Shown here piece after piece: positions 35,901 through 45,340 of a stretch of DNA of 64,000 nt. The position numbers and the translations under genes were made by a program. The notes beneath the pieces are model-generated. The model saw nothing but the letters and a program-made list of their open reading frames with translations, made no database searches and had not been told where the DNA came from. Position 1 is the stretch's first letter; the number at the start of each line of letters is the position of its first letter. Origin of the DNA: Falsibacillus albus (lineage in GTDB: Bacteria > Bacillota > Bacilli > Bacillales > DSM-25281); the NCBI RefSeq assembly GCF_003668575.1, contig NZ_RCVZ01000008.1:1-64000 (forward strand), in the 5' to 3' direction.

Positions 35901-36086
35901 AGGTTGATTTTCGCTGCAGGATGCTCGCTTTCCGAGGGGCCTCACACGAAGTGAGGTCGTTCGATGTTGGCACACGACGTGCCGAACTTAATCGAACATC
36001 CGCCTGATATCTCCTCGCTTCGCTGCGGGGTCTCACTTGGCCCGCTGTTCCCTCCGGAGTCTCGCACCTTCCGCTACAATCAACAA
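35901..36086. repeat. Bacillaceae intergenic repeat, long copy
   Basis: A 186-bp element begins GGTTGATTTTCGCTGCAGG and ends CCTTCCGCTACAATCAAC, with internal inverted repeats (CCTCACACGAAGTGAGG; GGCACACGACGTGCC). It is nearly the same as 45097-45282. It separates the binding-protein gene from its permeases and may affect operon expression. Confidence 0.85.
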
Positions 36087-36187
36087 CATATGATGAGTTA
36101 TTTTAAAGAAAAACTGTTAAAAACAACAATCTTTGAGAAAAGAGCCTAAATAATTTCAGTTAAAATCAATAACTAACCTTGCAATCT

Positions 36188-36225
36188 TAACGAGGCTGGT
36201 CCATCGGGATCATCCTCGTTCTCTT
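36188..36225 (+). terminator. Attenuator-like hairpin before the permease genes
   Basis: AACGAGG and CCTCGTT (about 36189-36215) pair; the following T tract is interrupted. It could lower read-through from the binding-protein gene to the permeases. Confidence 0.4.
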
Positions 36226-36254
36226 CTATATATTCACCGAAAGGAGGAAAGGAA

Positions 36255-37235
36255 ATGGCAAATCCGGTTGAAGTGAATACGAGCCGACAGGTGAAGACGA
36301 AGCCGAAAGCAAAGCGGTCGTTTGGCGCCTTTATCAAAAACTATGCGTTTTTGCTCATGCTGCTGCCGGCCCTCGTCCTTTACGGGCTGTTTATCATTTA
36401 TCCCTTCGTAAGCAGCATCATCATGAGCTTTTTCCAATGGAGCGGGATCGGCCCGATGAATGATTTCGTCGGCTTTGACAACTACGTGAAATGGCTGACG
36501 GAGGAACCGTTCTCGACGATGTTCTACCGCGCGCTCGGGCACAACATCATTGTCTTTATCATCAATATCATCATCAGCATCTTTTTCGGGATGTTCATTG
36601 CCTATTTACTTTCTCAAAAAATCAGAGGGGCAGGCATTTATAAAACATTGTTCTTCATGCCGCACACCCTATCATTGGCGGTTGTCGCGTTCCTATGGGG
36701 CCTCATGCTGAATCCGCAGTGGGGCGTCATCAACAAATTATTGAAAGCAGTCGGCTTGAACGATTTGGCCCTGCCATGGCTTGGCGGAGAGCATACTGCG
36801 CTGCCGGTGATCATCTTGATCGGTCTTTGGCACAGCCTTGGATTCCCGATTCTCGTTTTCCTGGCTGCGATGATCAGCATTCCACGTTCCTTGATCGAAG
36901 CTGCGATCGTTGACGGGGCTTCATCGTTTAAAATTTTCACCAAAATTGTCTTCCCATTATTGATGCCGCCATTATTGACGATTGCCGTGCTGACGTTCAT
37001 CGGCAGCTTCGGGACATTTGAACTCATCTTCCTTCTTGAAGGGGCAGAGGCTGGCCCGTTTTATTCGACGGACGTATTGGGGACGTTGTTCTACCGGACG
37101 GCATTCGGCGGGATGGGCAGCACCGGGACCGGAATGGGGCTGGGCGCTTCATTGGCGACGATGATGTTCGTCATGGTCGTTCCTGTATCACTGCTGGCCG
37201 TGTATCTTCAACGAAAATACGATGTGAAATATTAG
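36255..37235 (+). CDS. ABC sugar transporter permease 1 (MalF type)
   Basis: A 326-residue inner-membrane permease with about six helices and the cytoplasmic EAA loop (EAAIVDGASSFKIFTKIVFP) that docks the ATPase. A Lys-rich N-terminal tail precedes the first helix. The start follows AAGGAGGAAAGG. It pairs with the permease at 37246, 10 bp downstream. No ATPase gene lies in this operon; in Bacillus such CUT1 importers commonly share the ATPase MsmX, so that is a reasonable inference. Confidence 0.88.
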   Translation: MANPVEVNTSRQVKTKPKAKRSFGAFIKNYAFLLMLLPALVLYGLFIIYPFVSSIIMSFFQWSGIGPMNDFVGFDNYVKWLTEEPFSTMFYRALGHNIIVFIINIIISIFFGMFIAYLLSQKIRGAGIYKTLFFMPHTLSLAVVAFLWGLMLNPQWGVINKLLKAVGLNDLALPWLGGEHTALPVIILIGLWHSLGFPILVFLAAMISIPRSLIEAAIVDGASSFKIFTKIVFPLLMPPLLTIAVLTFIGSFGTFELIFLLEGAEAGPFYSTDVLGTLFYRTAFGGMGSTGTGMGLGASLATMMFVMVVPVSLLAVYLQRKYDVKY

Positions 37236-37245
37236 GGGTGGTTAG

Positions 37246-38082
37246 ATGAATAGCTTATCTAAGAAAATCAAATTCAATTGGATCGTCGTCCACCTCTTAT
37301 TGATCGCGTATTCATTGACGGTGGTCTATCCAGCGATCCTGGTCATATTCAACTCATTCAAATCGACGAGTGAAATCTTTGCGTCACCATACGGCCTGCC
37401 AAAATCATTTTCTTTCACCAACTATATCAATGCCTGGAATGAAGCCAATTTTGGTGTTTATTTTAAAAACAGCATTTTCGTCACGGCGATATCCGTATTT
37501 CTGGTCCTGTTGATCGCTTCGTTGGCAGCGTATGTATTGGCCCGCTTCAAATTCAAAGGGAGCTTCGTCATTTACTTCCTATTCCTATTGGGCTTGATGC
37601 TGCCGATCAGGCTGGCGATCATTCCGCTTTATATTTTGATCCGCGACCTTGGACTGCTCGATACGTATACCGGGCTGATTCTGGTGTATGTCGCAAGCGG
37701 GCTTTCCTTCTCCATTTTCATTTTGTACACCTTTTTCAAAAGCATCCCGGATGAAATGGTGGAGGCGGCTCGGATCGAAGGGGCGAATTCCTTCCAGATC
37801 TATTATAAAATCATGCTTCCGTTAGTCCGGCCAGCATTGTCGACGGTAGCCATTTTCAATTTCATGTCCTATTGGAACGACTTTTTCTTCCCGTACATCT
37901 TGATCAAGGATGAAAGTCTATACACCGTCCCGGTCGGGATATCGAATTTCTTCGGCGAGTATACAACGGACTGGAGCTTGTTGTTTGCGGCACTTGCGCT
38001 ATCCATCATACCGGTCGTGATCGTCTTCTTCGTGATGTCGAAGCAATTCATTGAAGGCTTGACGGCAGGAGCGATGAAATAA
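37246..38082 (+). CDS. ABC sugar transporter permease 2 (MalG type)
   Basis: A 278-residue permease with six predicted helices and the EAA motif EAARIEGANSFQIYYKIMLP. It forms the second half of the membrane channel with the preceding gene. The binding site GGGGTGG precedes the ATG by 4-5 bases. murQ follows within 27 bp, tying transport to MurNAc-6-P metabolism. Confidence 0.88.
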   Translation: MNSLSKKIKFNWIVVHLLLIAYSLTVVYPAILVIFNSFKSTSEIFASPYGLPKSFSFTNYINAWNEANFGVYFKNSIFVTAISVFLVLLIASLAAYVLARFKFKGSFVIYFLFLLGLMLPIRLAIIPLYILIRDLGLLDTYTGLILVYVASGLSFSIFILYTFFKSIPDEMVEAARIEGANSFQIYYKIMLPLVRPALSTVAIFNFMSYWNDFFFPYILIKDESLYTVPVGISNFFGEYTTDWSLLFAALALSIIPVVIVFFVMSKQFIEGLTAGAMK

Positions 38083-38108
38083 AATTTCAGGGAGAGAGAG
38101 CATATGTT

Positions 38109-39008
38109 ATGGAAGTGTTGAATCGATTAGCGACAGAAAGAAGAGATAACGAAACCAAATATATCGATCGGCAAACAACCGAAAATATACTTTACTCCAT
38201 CAATAAGCACGATGAAACGGTGGCAGCGAAGGTGAAGGAAGAGATCCCAAAAATTTCGATGGTGGTCGATGCCATCGTCGGCGCCTTCCAAAAAGGGGGC
38301 AGGCTCCTATATGTCGGGGCTGGGACGAGCGGCCGACTCGGGATCCTGGATGCTTCGGAGTGTCCGCCGACGTTCGGGACCGGACCCGATATGGTCCAGG
38401 GCCTGATCGCCGGCGGGCCACCCGCCATTTTGACGGCAGTCGAAGGGGCAGAGGATAACGAGGAGCTTGGAAGAAAGGACATTGCGGCAAAAGAAGTAGA
38501 CAGCCGTGACATCATCGTCGGGATCGCGGCGAGCGGCAGGACGCCTTATGTGATCGGGGCGCTGAAGGAAGCAGGGGAACGAGGGGCTAAAACCGTTTCC
38601 TTTTCCTGCAACCGGAATGCAGCGATGAACGAATACAGCGACCACCAAATCAATGTCGAGGTCGGGCCAGAGGTCATCATGGGTTCGACGCGCATGAAGG
38701 CCGGGACCGCGCAAAAGCTCGTCCTTAACATGCTCACGACCGCCTCGATGATCAAAATGGGCAAAGTATACGAAAATCTCATGGTCGATGTCCAGCCCAC
38801 CAACCAGAAGCTGGTCGACCGCGCCAAACGCATCATCCAATTGGCATCAGGATGCACCCCGGACGAAGCCAAAGAACTATTCGATCGGGCAGGAGGCAAC
38901 CTGAAAGCCGCCATCATCATGCACAAAACGAAATGCAGCAAACCAACAGCAGAATCCCTCCTCCGCGAAGCAAACGGCTTTGTCTACCACGCGCTTGAAG
39001 GAATCTAA
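38109..39008 (+). CDS. murQ: N-acetylmuramic acid 6-phosphate etherase
   Basis: MurQ cleaves the lactyl ether of MurNAc-6-phosphate to give GlcNAc-6-phosphate and D-lactate. The 299-residue length is typical. The SIS fold signature YVGAGTSGRLGILDASECPP includes the conserved catalytic-region Glu; GIAASGRTPYVIGAL and GSTRMKAGTAQKL are also conserved. It is the last gene of the cluster and needs phosphorylated MurNAc, yet neither a MurNAc PTS nor a sugar kinase is present in the window. A palindrome follows 10 bp later. Confidence 0.96.
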   Translation: MEVLNRLATERRDNETKYIDRQTTENILYSINKHDETVAAKVKEEIPKISMVVDAIVGAFQKGGRLLYVGAGTSGRLGILDASECPPTFGTGPDMVQGLIAGGPPAILTAVEGAEDNEELGRKDIAAKEVDSRDIIVGIAASGRTPYVIGALKEAGERGAKTVSFSCNRNAAMNEYSDHQINVEVGPEVIMGSTRMKAGTAQKLVLNMLTTASMIKMGKVYENLMVDVQPTNQKLVDRAKRIIQLASGCTPDEAKELFDRAGGNLKAAIIMHKTKCSKPTAESLLREANGFVYHALEGI

Positions 39009-39017
39009 AAGGTTTTT

Positions 39018-39066
39018 AAAAGGTGACAGGCACCATCCATTTTCTGGATGGTGCCTGTCACCTTTT
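39018..39066. repeat. GGTGACAGGCACC palindrome, copy 8
   Basis: A perfect hairpin flanked by AAAA and TTTTTT between the convergent murQ and creatininase genes, well placed as a two-way terminator. Confidence 0.9.
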
Positions 39067-39070
39067 TTCT

Positions 39071-39898
39071 TCATTCGTGGTGGTTGACTCTTGGCGGGTT
39101 GGGTTCTCGTTCTTTGTAGATTTGGATGAATTCGATGAGGCCGTCGACGGCTGCGTCCATTAGTTTTTCGCCTTTTTCTTTGGTGGAGGAGGTAGGGTCG
39201 CCGAGTGTGCCGGTTTCGGAGATGGAGCTCCAATAAGGGACCATGACGACCGGTCTGCCTTCCCCGGTGCCGACGAGGTCAAGCCAAAAGTATTTGGACA
39301 TTTGATATTTATCGATGTCGCGGACGGCTTTATCCATTTGCACCAAGTCCTCATGGATGGCCAAGTACATGGATGTTTCGAGCTCGCAGGCATGGTTGAT
39401 GCCGCCGGGGTTCTCCGACTCGCGGATTTCAGCCGACAGCTTGACGACAGGCTCGAGATCCCAGTGTGAGATCGAAGCGCACTGCACATCAGGATAGTCC
39501 AGGATGGTCTGCCGTGCCGCGACCTTCAGCAAGGAAACGTTGCTGCCGTGCCCATTGAACAGGAGAATCTTTTTGAACCCTTGATGGGCGAGGCTGTTGC
39601 ATACATCCACGACATATCTGATGAACGTGTCGCTGCTGATGGAAATCACCCCTGGAAAGTCCATTTGATGGGGGGCATACCCATGATTGATGGCGGGAAC
39701 GACCACCATTTCATAGGGGATTTTCCTGCCTGCGCGTTCACAGATTTCATTGGCTAATACTAGATCTGTATCTACGGGAAGGTGATGCCCGTGTTCTTCG
39801 ATCATCGCGACAGGAACGACGGCAACCCGTTCTTCCTTCACGACCTGCTTGATTTCCGGCCAAGTCATTTCACCAAATCGATATTTATCCGTCTTCAT
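39071..39898 (-). CDS. Creatininase-family metallo-amidohydrolase
   Basis: This 275-residue creatininase-family protein has the metal-site motifs EEHGHHLPVDTD, FNGHGSN and HACELETS. The family hydrolyses cyclic amides or related amide bonds (creatinine, formamide intermediates); the actual substrate here is unknown. It is the last gene of a minus-strand operon that encodes a peptide importer and an M20 hydrolase, so an amide derived from an imported peptide is the likeliest substrate. The palindrome at 39018 follows its stop. Confidence 0.82.
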   Translation of the reverse strand: MKTDKYRFGEMTWPEIKQVVKEERVAVVPVAMIEEHGHHLPVDTDLVLANEICERAGRKIPYEMVVVPAINHGYAPHQMDFPGVISISSDTFIRYVVDVCNSLAHQGFKKILLFNGHGSNVSLLKVAARQTILDYPDVQCASISHWDLEPVVKLSAEIRESENPGGINHACELETSMYLAIHEDLVQMDKAVRDIDKYQMSKYFWLDLVGTGEGRPVVMVPYWSSISETGTLGDPTSSTKEKGEKLMDAAVDGLIEFIQIYKEREPNPPRVNHHE

Positions 39899-39940
39899 TT
39901 TAAAACAACCTTCCCTTAAGAAATTTCCTCTTGGATTGGA

Positions 39941-41116
39941 TTATGCGTGTGCAAAAGAATGAGCAAATTCATCTTTGATCTTTTTCTGAAGCTTCGGGTC
40001 CTGCAAAACGTGCCATGTCGTCAAGGCCATCGCTTCGCCAGCGAGCAGCATCGTTTCATAGGCTTTATCGGAATTGCATAAATCAGCAAATTCCTTTGTA
40101 TGGCCCGGAACCAATTGATCGGTAAGCGATAAGACAGGATGGATCGAAGGGACGACCCTGCTGACATTCCCCATGTCGATCGAGCCCATGCCTTCTTTAT
40201 GCTTGGCAAGGTTGACGAAGTCCAGGTCGTCCAGAGATTGTTTGAACAACTCGACCAATGCCTGATTGCTGACCATCGCGTCATACGGATGACCGACTTG
40301 CTGGATTTCGAGCTCTGTCCCGCTCGAGATCGCGGCACCCTTCGCACAATCGATGACTCGATCGACGACTTCCTGGAGATACACATTATCCTCTGAACGG
40401 ATACAAAATTCCGCCACGGCCCGGTGGGGGACGACATTGGTCACCTTTCCGCCTTCTTTGATGATCCCGTGTATCCTCACATCCGGTTTGACATGCTGCC
40501 GCAGACAATTGACGGCATGGAAGGTGAGCGAAACCCCGTCCAGTGCGTTCCGTCCGAGCCATGGCTCCGATGCGGCGTGTGCGTTCTGTCCGTGGAAGAT
40601 AAAATCAAAGCTTTTAAAAGCCAACGACTTTACGTCAATGATCGTGTCGTAGCCAGGGTGGAACATCATCGCCATGTCCACCTTGTCAAAGATGCCTTCA
40701 TTGATCAAATCGATCTTCCCGCCGATGCCTTCTTCATCATGTGTGCCGATCACGGTGATTTTACAAGGGAGATCGATGTCCACCTTGGAGAGGGCGACAC
40801 CGGCCGCAACGCTCGCCACCCCGATCAAATTGTGTCCGCACGCATGGCCGACATCCGGAAGGGCATCGTACTCTGCGCAAAAAGCAGCGTGAAAGCCACC
40901 TTCACCACGTTGATAAGAGGCAACGAATGCCGTCTCGAATTCACCCACACCGCGCTGTACGTCAAATCCTTGTTCCTCTAAATAATCACACAGCAGCTTG
41001 GACGCGAAATATTCGCTGCCTCCCAGTTCGGGGTTCTGCTGGATGCTTTTGCTTAAACGGATCAAATTCTCCTTTTCCTCTGCAATCGCAAATCTTAATT
41101 GCTCCAATATCTTCAT
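39941..41116 (-). CDS. M20-family metallo-amidohydrolase
   Basis: This 391-residue peptidase M20D protein resembles amidohydrolases of the AbgB/ACY1L2 type. Metal ligands are visible in AEYDALPDVGHACGHN, GTHDEEGIGGK and MMFHPG; the lid domain spans about residues 170-290. It cleaves an amide next to a carboxylate, for example N-acyl amino acids or dipeptides. It sits directly behind the oppF-type ATPase and ahead of the creatininase-family gene, so it should process the imported compound. Confidence 0.85.
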   Translation of the reverse strand: MKILEQLRFAIAEEKENLIRLSKSIQQNPELGGSEYFASKLLCDYLEEQGFDVQRGVGEFETAFVASYQRGEGGFHAAFCAEYDALPDVGHACGHNLIGVASVAAGVALSKVDIDLPCKITVIGTHDEEGIGGKIDLINEGIFDKVDMAMMFHPGYDTIIDVKSLAFKSFDFIFHGQNAHAASEPWLGRNALDGVSLTFHAVNCLRQHVKPDVRIHGIIKEGGKVTNVVPHRAVAEFCIRSEDNVYLQEVVDRVIDCAKGAAISSGTELEIQQVGHPYDAMVSNQALVELFKQSLDDLDFVNLAKHKEGMGSIDMGNVSRVVPSIHPVLSLTDQLVPGHTKEFADLCNSDKAYETMLLAGEAMALTTWHVLQDPKLQKKIKDEFAHSFAHA

Positions 41117-42127
41117 TCAACTAACCTCCTCTTTCAGTTCCTCGACAAAGTGGCAGGCCACATGGTGTCCATCGCCGAAGTCGCGGATCGATGGCTCGGA
41201 TTGCTTGCACTTTTCCTGTGCAAATGGACAGCGCGGATGGAAGCGGCACCCCGAAGGAACATTGGATGGATCGGGTGTCTCGCCTGTCAGAGTGAGGCGC
41301 TTTTCCCTTTTCTTCTTCACTTCCAATCGCGGCATCACGTTGATGAGCGCCTTTGTATACGGGTGCAGGCTCGCGTTCATGATCTTGTCATAGCTCCCGA
41401 CCTCGACGATTTTACCCAAATACATGATGGCAATCCGGTCGGAGATGAGCCAGGCAAGGGAAAGGTCATGGGTGATGAACAAATAAGATATGTCCTTATG
41501 ATCGCGCAATTGGATCAATACCCGCAGGATGTCGGAGCGGACGGACATATCCAGCATCGAAACCGGCTCGTCGGCGATGATCAATTTTGGATTCAAGATC
41601 AAGGCTGCCGCGATGGCAACGCGCTGCCTTTGACCGCCGCTCAGCTCATGGGGATATTTGGCCAAATATTTTTCAGCCGGCTTCAAACCCGACGATTCAA
41701 GCGCTGTCTTCACCTTTTCTTCCTTTTCTTGTTCAGAGCGGGCCATCTTGTTGACGACCAAAGGTTCTGCAACAATATCAAAAACGCGGTCTTTCGGATT
41801 CAAAGATTGATAGGGATCCTGATAGATCATTTGTGCATCCTGGCGAAATCCCTTTAACACCTTTTTCTCTTTCGTCGGAAGGGAAGTGCCGTTAAACTCG
41901 ATATCGCCCTCCACGTTATCCAAAAGCTGCAGGATCGCTTTGCCGGTGGTCGTCTTTCCGCTCCCGCTTTCACCGACAAGTGTCAGGATTTCACCTTTAT
42001 GAATCGTGAAGTCTACGCCATCGACCGCTTTGACATAGCTTTTTTCCTTGCTGAACAGCTCCTTGAACCAGCTTTGATGGAGATCATATTTCACTTTCAG
42101 ATTTTTGACGGTCAATAGCTCGTTCAT
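41117..42127 (-). CDS. Oligopeptide ABC transporter ATPase, OppF type
   Basis: 336 residues with Walker A GESGSGKTT, signature LSGGQRQR and Walker B LIIADEP, plus the C-terminal Opp-type Cys motif (PSGCRFHPRCPFAQEKC). It energises peptide import together with the OppD-type gene, whose stop it overlaps (ATGA). There is only one base between its stop and the M20 gene start codon. Confidence 0.9.
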   Translation of the reverse strand: MNELLTVKNLKVKYDLHQSWFKELFSKEKSYVKAVDGVDFTIHKGEILTLVGESGSGKTTTGKAILQLLDNVEGDIEFNGTSLPTKEKKVLKGFRQDAQMIYQDPYQSLNPKDRVFDIVAEPLVVNKMARSEQEKEEKVKTALESSGLKPAEKYLAKYPHELSGGQRQRVAIAAALILNPKLIIADEPVSMLDMSVRSDILRVLIQLRDHKDISYLFITHDLSLAWLISDRIAIMYLGKIVEVGSYDKIMNASLHPYTKALINVMPRLEVKKKREKRLTLTGETPDPSNVPSGCRFHPRCPFAQEKCKQSEPSIRDFGDGHHVACHFVEELKEEVS

Positions 42128-43086
42128 GCTAACTCTTCCTTTCTATGACAGGCTGCAAAATGACCTGCTCCCACCATTTCCAGCTTCGGAATCGCAGATC
42201 TGCACCTTTCTTCAGCGAATGCACAGCGATCGTGGAAATAACAGCCGGAGGGAGGTTCTGATAAATCAGGCGGGGTGCCGGGGATCGATTCAGGCAGCAC
42301 TCTTTTGCCTTTCATATTGGGAAAAGAGCTGATCAATTTTTTCGTATAAGGATGGGTGCCATTCTCGATGATCTGCTGAACGCTGCCGATTTCGACAATC
42401 TTCCCACCATACATGACGGCCGCTTTGTCGCACGTGTCGCTCATCACCGAGAGATCATGGGTGATCAAAATCATCGCCATCTTCAGCTCCTTGCGCAAAC
42501 GTTCCAGCAAATCGAGAATCTGTGCCTGAACCATGACATCCAGTGCGGTCGTCGGTTCATCCCCGATCAAGATTTTCGGGTCGCATGCCAGCGACATCGC
42601 AATCATGGCACGCTGCTTCATCCCGCCGCTGAATTCGTGAGGGTATTGGTCAATCCGCTTTGGATCGATTTCGACCAGTTCAAATAATTCCTTTGTCCTT
42701 TTCCGTGCGGCGGCATAGGACTTCCCGTGGTGATACATGATCGATTCGATGACTTGATCGCCAACTTTCATGACGGGATTCAAGGCATTCATCGCCCCTT
42801 GAAAGGCGATGGCGATATCGTTCCATCGATGGCGCCGCATTTGATTTTCGCTTAATGACAGAAGATCTTTCCCGTCCATCCGGACCGAACCGCCGATGAC
42901 CCGGCCGTTGTCGGGCAGAAGTCTTGTGATCGATAAGGCCGTCGTGGTTTTGCCGCACCCCGATTCACCGACCAGCCCGATCGCTTCGCCTTCTTCAAGC
43001 TCGAAGCTGACCCCGTCGACGGCTGTTACGACGCCTTTTTTTGTCTGGAATTGTGTGGTTAGATCTTGCACTTCTAATAGACTCAT
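42124..43086 (-). CDS. Oligopeptide ABC transporter ATPase, OppD type
   Basis: 320 residues with Walker A GESGCGKTT, signature FSGGMKQR, Walker B ILIGDEP and the Opp C-terminal Cys motif (PSGCYFHDRCAFAEERC). It is the second ATPase of the peptide importer. It is packed with a 3-bp gap behind the OppC-type permease. Confidence 0.9.
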   Translation of the reverse strand: MSLLEVQDLTTQFQTKKGVVTAVDGVSFELEEGEAIGLVGESGCGKTTTALSITRLLPDNGRVIGGSVRMDGKDLLSLSENQMRRHRWNDIAIAFQGAMNALNPVMKVGDQVIESIMYHHGKSYAAARKRTKELFELVEIDPKRIDQYPHEFSGGMKQRAMIAMSLACDPKILIGDEPTTALDVMVQAQILDLLERLRKELKMAMILITHDLSVMSDTCDKAAVMYGGKIVEIGSVQQIIENGTHPYTKKLISSFPNMKGKRVLPESIPGTPPDLSEPPSGCYFHDRCAFAEERCRSAIPKLEMVGAGHFAACHRKEELA

Positions 43087-43089
43087 CGT

Positions 43090-43962
43090 TTATCTCCTCT
43101 GTAGTTTTGGGTTGAATATTTCATCAAAGGCGTAGCCGATAAAAGTGAACCCGAGAACGGTCAGCACGACGCAAAGCCCAGGCGGGATCAAGTACCAATA
43201 GGCACCGAGGCTTGCTGCACCCGATTCGAATGCGTAGTGGAGCATCATGCCCCAGCTCGGCGTCGTCGTATCCCCCATTCCTAAAAAGCTCAATGTCGTC
43301 TCCGATAAAATCGCAATCGCTGATACAAGCACCGTATTGGCAAAAATCAGCGGGAACACATTCGGCAGGATATGCTTCCGCATGATATACCCTGGGCTCG
43401 ATCCGATCGCTTTCGCCCGTTCGACGAATTGCCGTTCACGCAATGTCAACGTTTGTGAACGGACAATGCGGGCAGTCCCAGGCCAGCTCGTCAAGCCGAT
43501 GACGAGGATGATGTTCCACAAACTCGCGCCTAAAATGGCTGTCAGTACCAATGCGAGCGGGAGCCATGGGATGACGAGAAAAATATCCGTCAATCTCATC
43601 AATACGGAATCCGCCCGTCCCCCGTAATAGCCCGATGCAATCCCGACGAGCGTCCCGATGATCATGGAGAGAAGGGTGGAGAGCACGCCGACGAGAATCG
43701 AAATCCTCGCACCGGAAATGACTGCTCCCAGCACGTCCCTCCCCATATCATCCGTTCCGAGCCAAAAGGAATGGGCAGGGGGGCTGAAAATGGGGCCGAC
43801 CCCGTAATTCTTCGGATCGTATGGGTATAATAAGGGGCCGAAAATGGCCATCAGGACAAAGAATCCCAACAAACAAAGCCCTGCCAATCCCATTTTATTT
43901 GTGATAAACGTCTTGAATAATCGACTGGTTTGTTTGATAAAATTTGTTTTTTTATAATCCAT
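43090..43962 (-). CDS. Oligopeptide ABC transporter permease, OppC type
   Basis: A 290-residue permease with six helices, the N-terminal OppC leader and the EAA-type loop (ERAKAIGSSPGYIMRKHILP). Of three consecutive ATG codons I chose the third (43962), which has AGGAG at a spacing of 7. Its ribosome binding site overlaps the end of the OppB-type gene, so the two are translationally linked. Confidence 0.88.
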   Translation of the reverse strand: MDYKKTNFIKQTSRLFKTFITNKMGLAGLCLLGFFVLMAIFGPLLYPYDPKNYGVGPIFSPPAHSFWLGTDDMGRDVLGAVISGARISILVGVLSTLLSMIIGTLVGIASGYYGGRADSVLMRLTDIFLVIPWLPLALVLTAILGASLWNIILVIGLTSWPGTARIVRSQTLTLRERQFVERAKAIGSSPGYIMRKHILPNVFPLIFANTVLVSAIAILSETTLSFLGMGDTTTPSWGMMLHYAFESGAASLGAYWYLIPPGLCVVLTVLGFTFIGYAFDEIFNPKLQRR

Positions 43963-43972
43963 CATCATTCTC

Positions 43973-44947
43973 CTACGTACTGCTTTTTATCCGTGGATCT
44001 AAGAAACCATAAATGATATCAGCGATGAAATTGGCCAGAACGACACAGATGCTGACGATCAAAAAGATTCCTTGAAGCAATGGGTAGTCGCGGTTGTTCA
44101 ACGCTTCGTACATGAGCCTGCCGAGTCCCGGCCAGGAAAAGACCGTTTCGATTTGAATCGCGCCGGCAATCATGAATCCGATATTGATGGCGATGATCGT
44201 CACCATCGGAAGCATCGCATTCGGCACCGCATGTTTCCTTGTCACAAGCTTTTCAGAAAATCCCTTCGCACGGGCCGTCGTGATATAGTCTTCGGTAAAC
44301 ACATCAAGCAATGAATTCCGCATGATCAACACGAATTGCCCGACCAGCACCAAGCTGAGCGTCAATGCCGGCAAGAAGAGGTGCTTGGCGACATCCAGCA
44401 TATGGCCGAACGAGCTCGAAAACACTTTGCCCGGCGTCGCCATCCCGCTTGTCGGGAATAGATTCAAGGAGACGCTTAAAAAGATGATCAGGACGATCCC
44501 GAGCCAAAATGTCGGCATCGAATAAGTGAAAAGGGAGAGTGTCAGCGAAATGACATCGATTTTCTGTCCCCGGCGGGAAGCGGCCACGATTCCGATGTAA
44601 ATCCCGACGACGATCGCGAGGATCGTTGCCACGCCGACCAATAGAATCGTAGGGAAGAGCTTTTCCCCGATCACCTGGATGACGGGCTGCTTGAACATGA
44701 AGGACATCCCGAGGTCGCCGTGAAAGAGCTGCTTGAAGTAAAGGTACAGCTGCACATACATCGGCTGGTCGATCCCGAACAGCTTTTTGATTTTCTCGAT
44801 CGCCTGTTCCGAGGCGTTCGGGTTCCTCATGATGGTTGAGAGGGGATTCCCCGGCATGACCCTGAATAAAAAGAAGTTGAATATGATCACGACAAAGATC
44901 GTAAACAAGGACTGAATGAACTTCTTGAGCATATAAAGTTTTTGCAT
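43973..44947 (-). CDS. Oligopeptide ABC transporter permease, OppB type
   Basis: A 324-residue permease with six helices and the conserved RVMPGNP motif near the N terminus and the EAA-type loop (TTARAKGFSEKLVTRKHAVP). AAGGGTG lies 11 bases upstream of the ATG. It is separated from its binding-protein gene by about 390 bp that contain a Bacillaceae intergenic repeat. Confidence 0.88.
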   Translation of the reverse strand: MQKLYMLKKFIQSLFTIFVVIIFNFFLFRVMPGNPLSTIMRNPNASEQAIEKIKKLFGIDQPMYVQLYLYFKQLFHGDLGMSFMFKQPVIQVIGEKLFPTILLVGVATILAIVVGIYIGIVAASRRGQKIDVISLTLSLFTYSMPTFWLGIVLIIFLSVSLNLFPTSGMATPGKVFSSSFGHMLDVAKHLFLPALTLSLVLVGQFVLIMRNSLLDVFTEDYITTARAKGFSEKLVTRKHAVPNAMLPMVTIIAINIGFMIAGAIQIETVFSWPGLGRLMYEALNNRDYPLLQGIFLIVSICVVLANFIADIIYGFLDPRIKSST

Positions 44948-45096
44948 GATCTTGTTATCACCCTTTGTTTGTGGACTCTATTTCCTTGCTGGTCGATGGG
45001 GCAGGGGACCGCTCTTGATCCCCTTGCCGCCATGAACCAAATTTTTAATAGAGTATTTTTTGAAGGCGTATTTTGCATAAATAAAAATAGAGTGCA

Positions 45097-45282
45097 GGTT
45101 GATTTCCGCAGAAGGATGCTCGCTTTCCGGGGGGCCTCACACGATGTGAGGTCGTTCGATGTTGGCACATGGACGTGCCGAACTTTATCGAACATCCACC
45201 TATTATCTCCTCGGCTTCGCTGCGGGGTCTCAACTGTCCCGCTGATCCCCCTGGAGTCTCGCACCTTCTGCTCCAATCAACC
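45097..45282. repeat. Bacillaceae intergenic repeat, long copy inside the opp operon
   Basis: A 186-bp element nearly the same as 35901-36086, with inner inverted repeats (CCTCACACGATGTGAGG). It lies between the binding-protein and OppB genes. The rest of the 390-bp gap shows no gene. Confidence 0.85.
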
Positions 45283-45340
45283 TATTGTAAGCTGGTGATT
45301 CCCTCTAGAGATCTCACCGAGCCCCTAATTCTTTCAGTGA

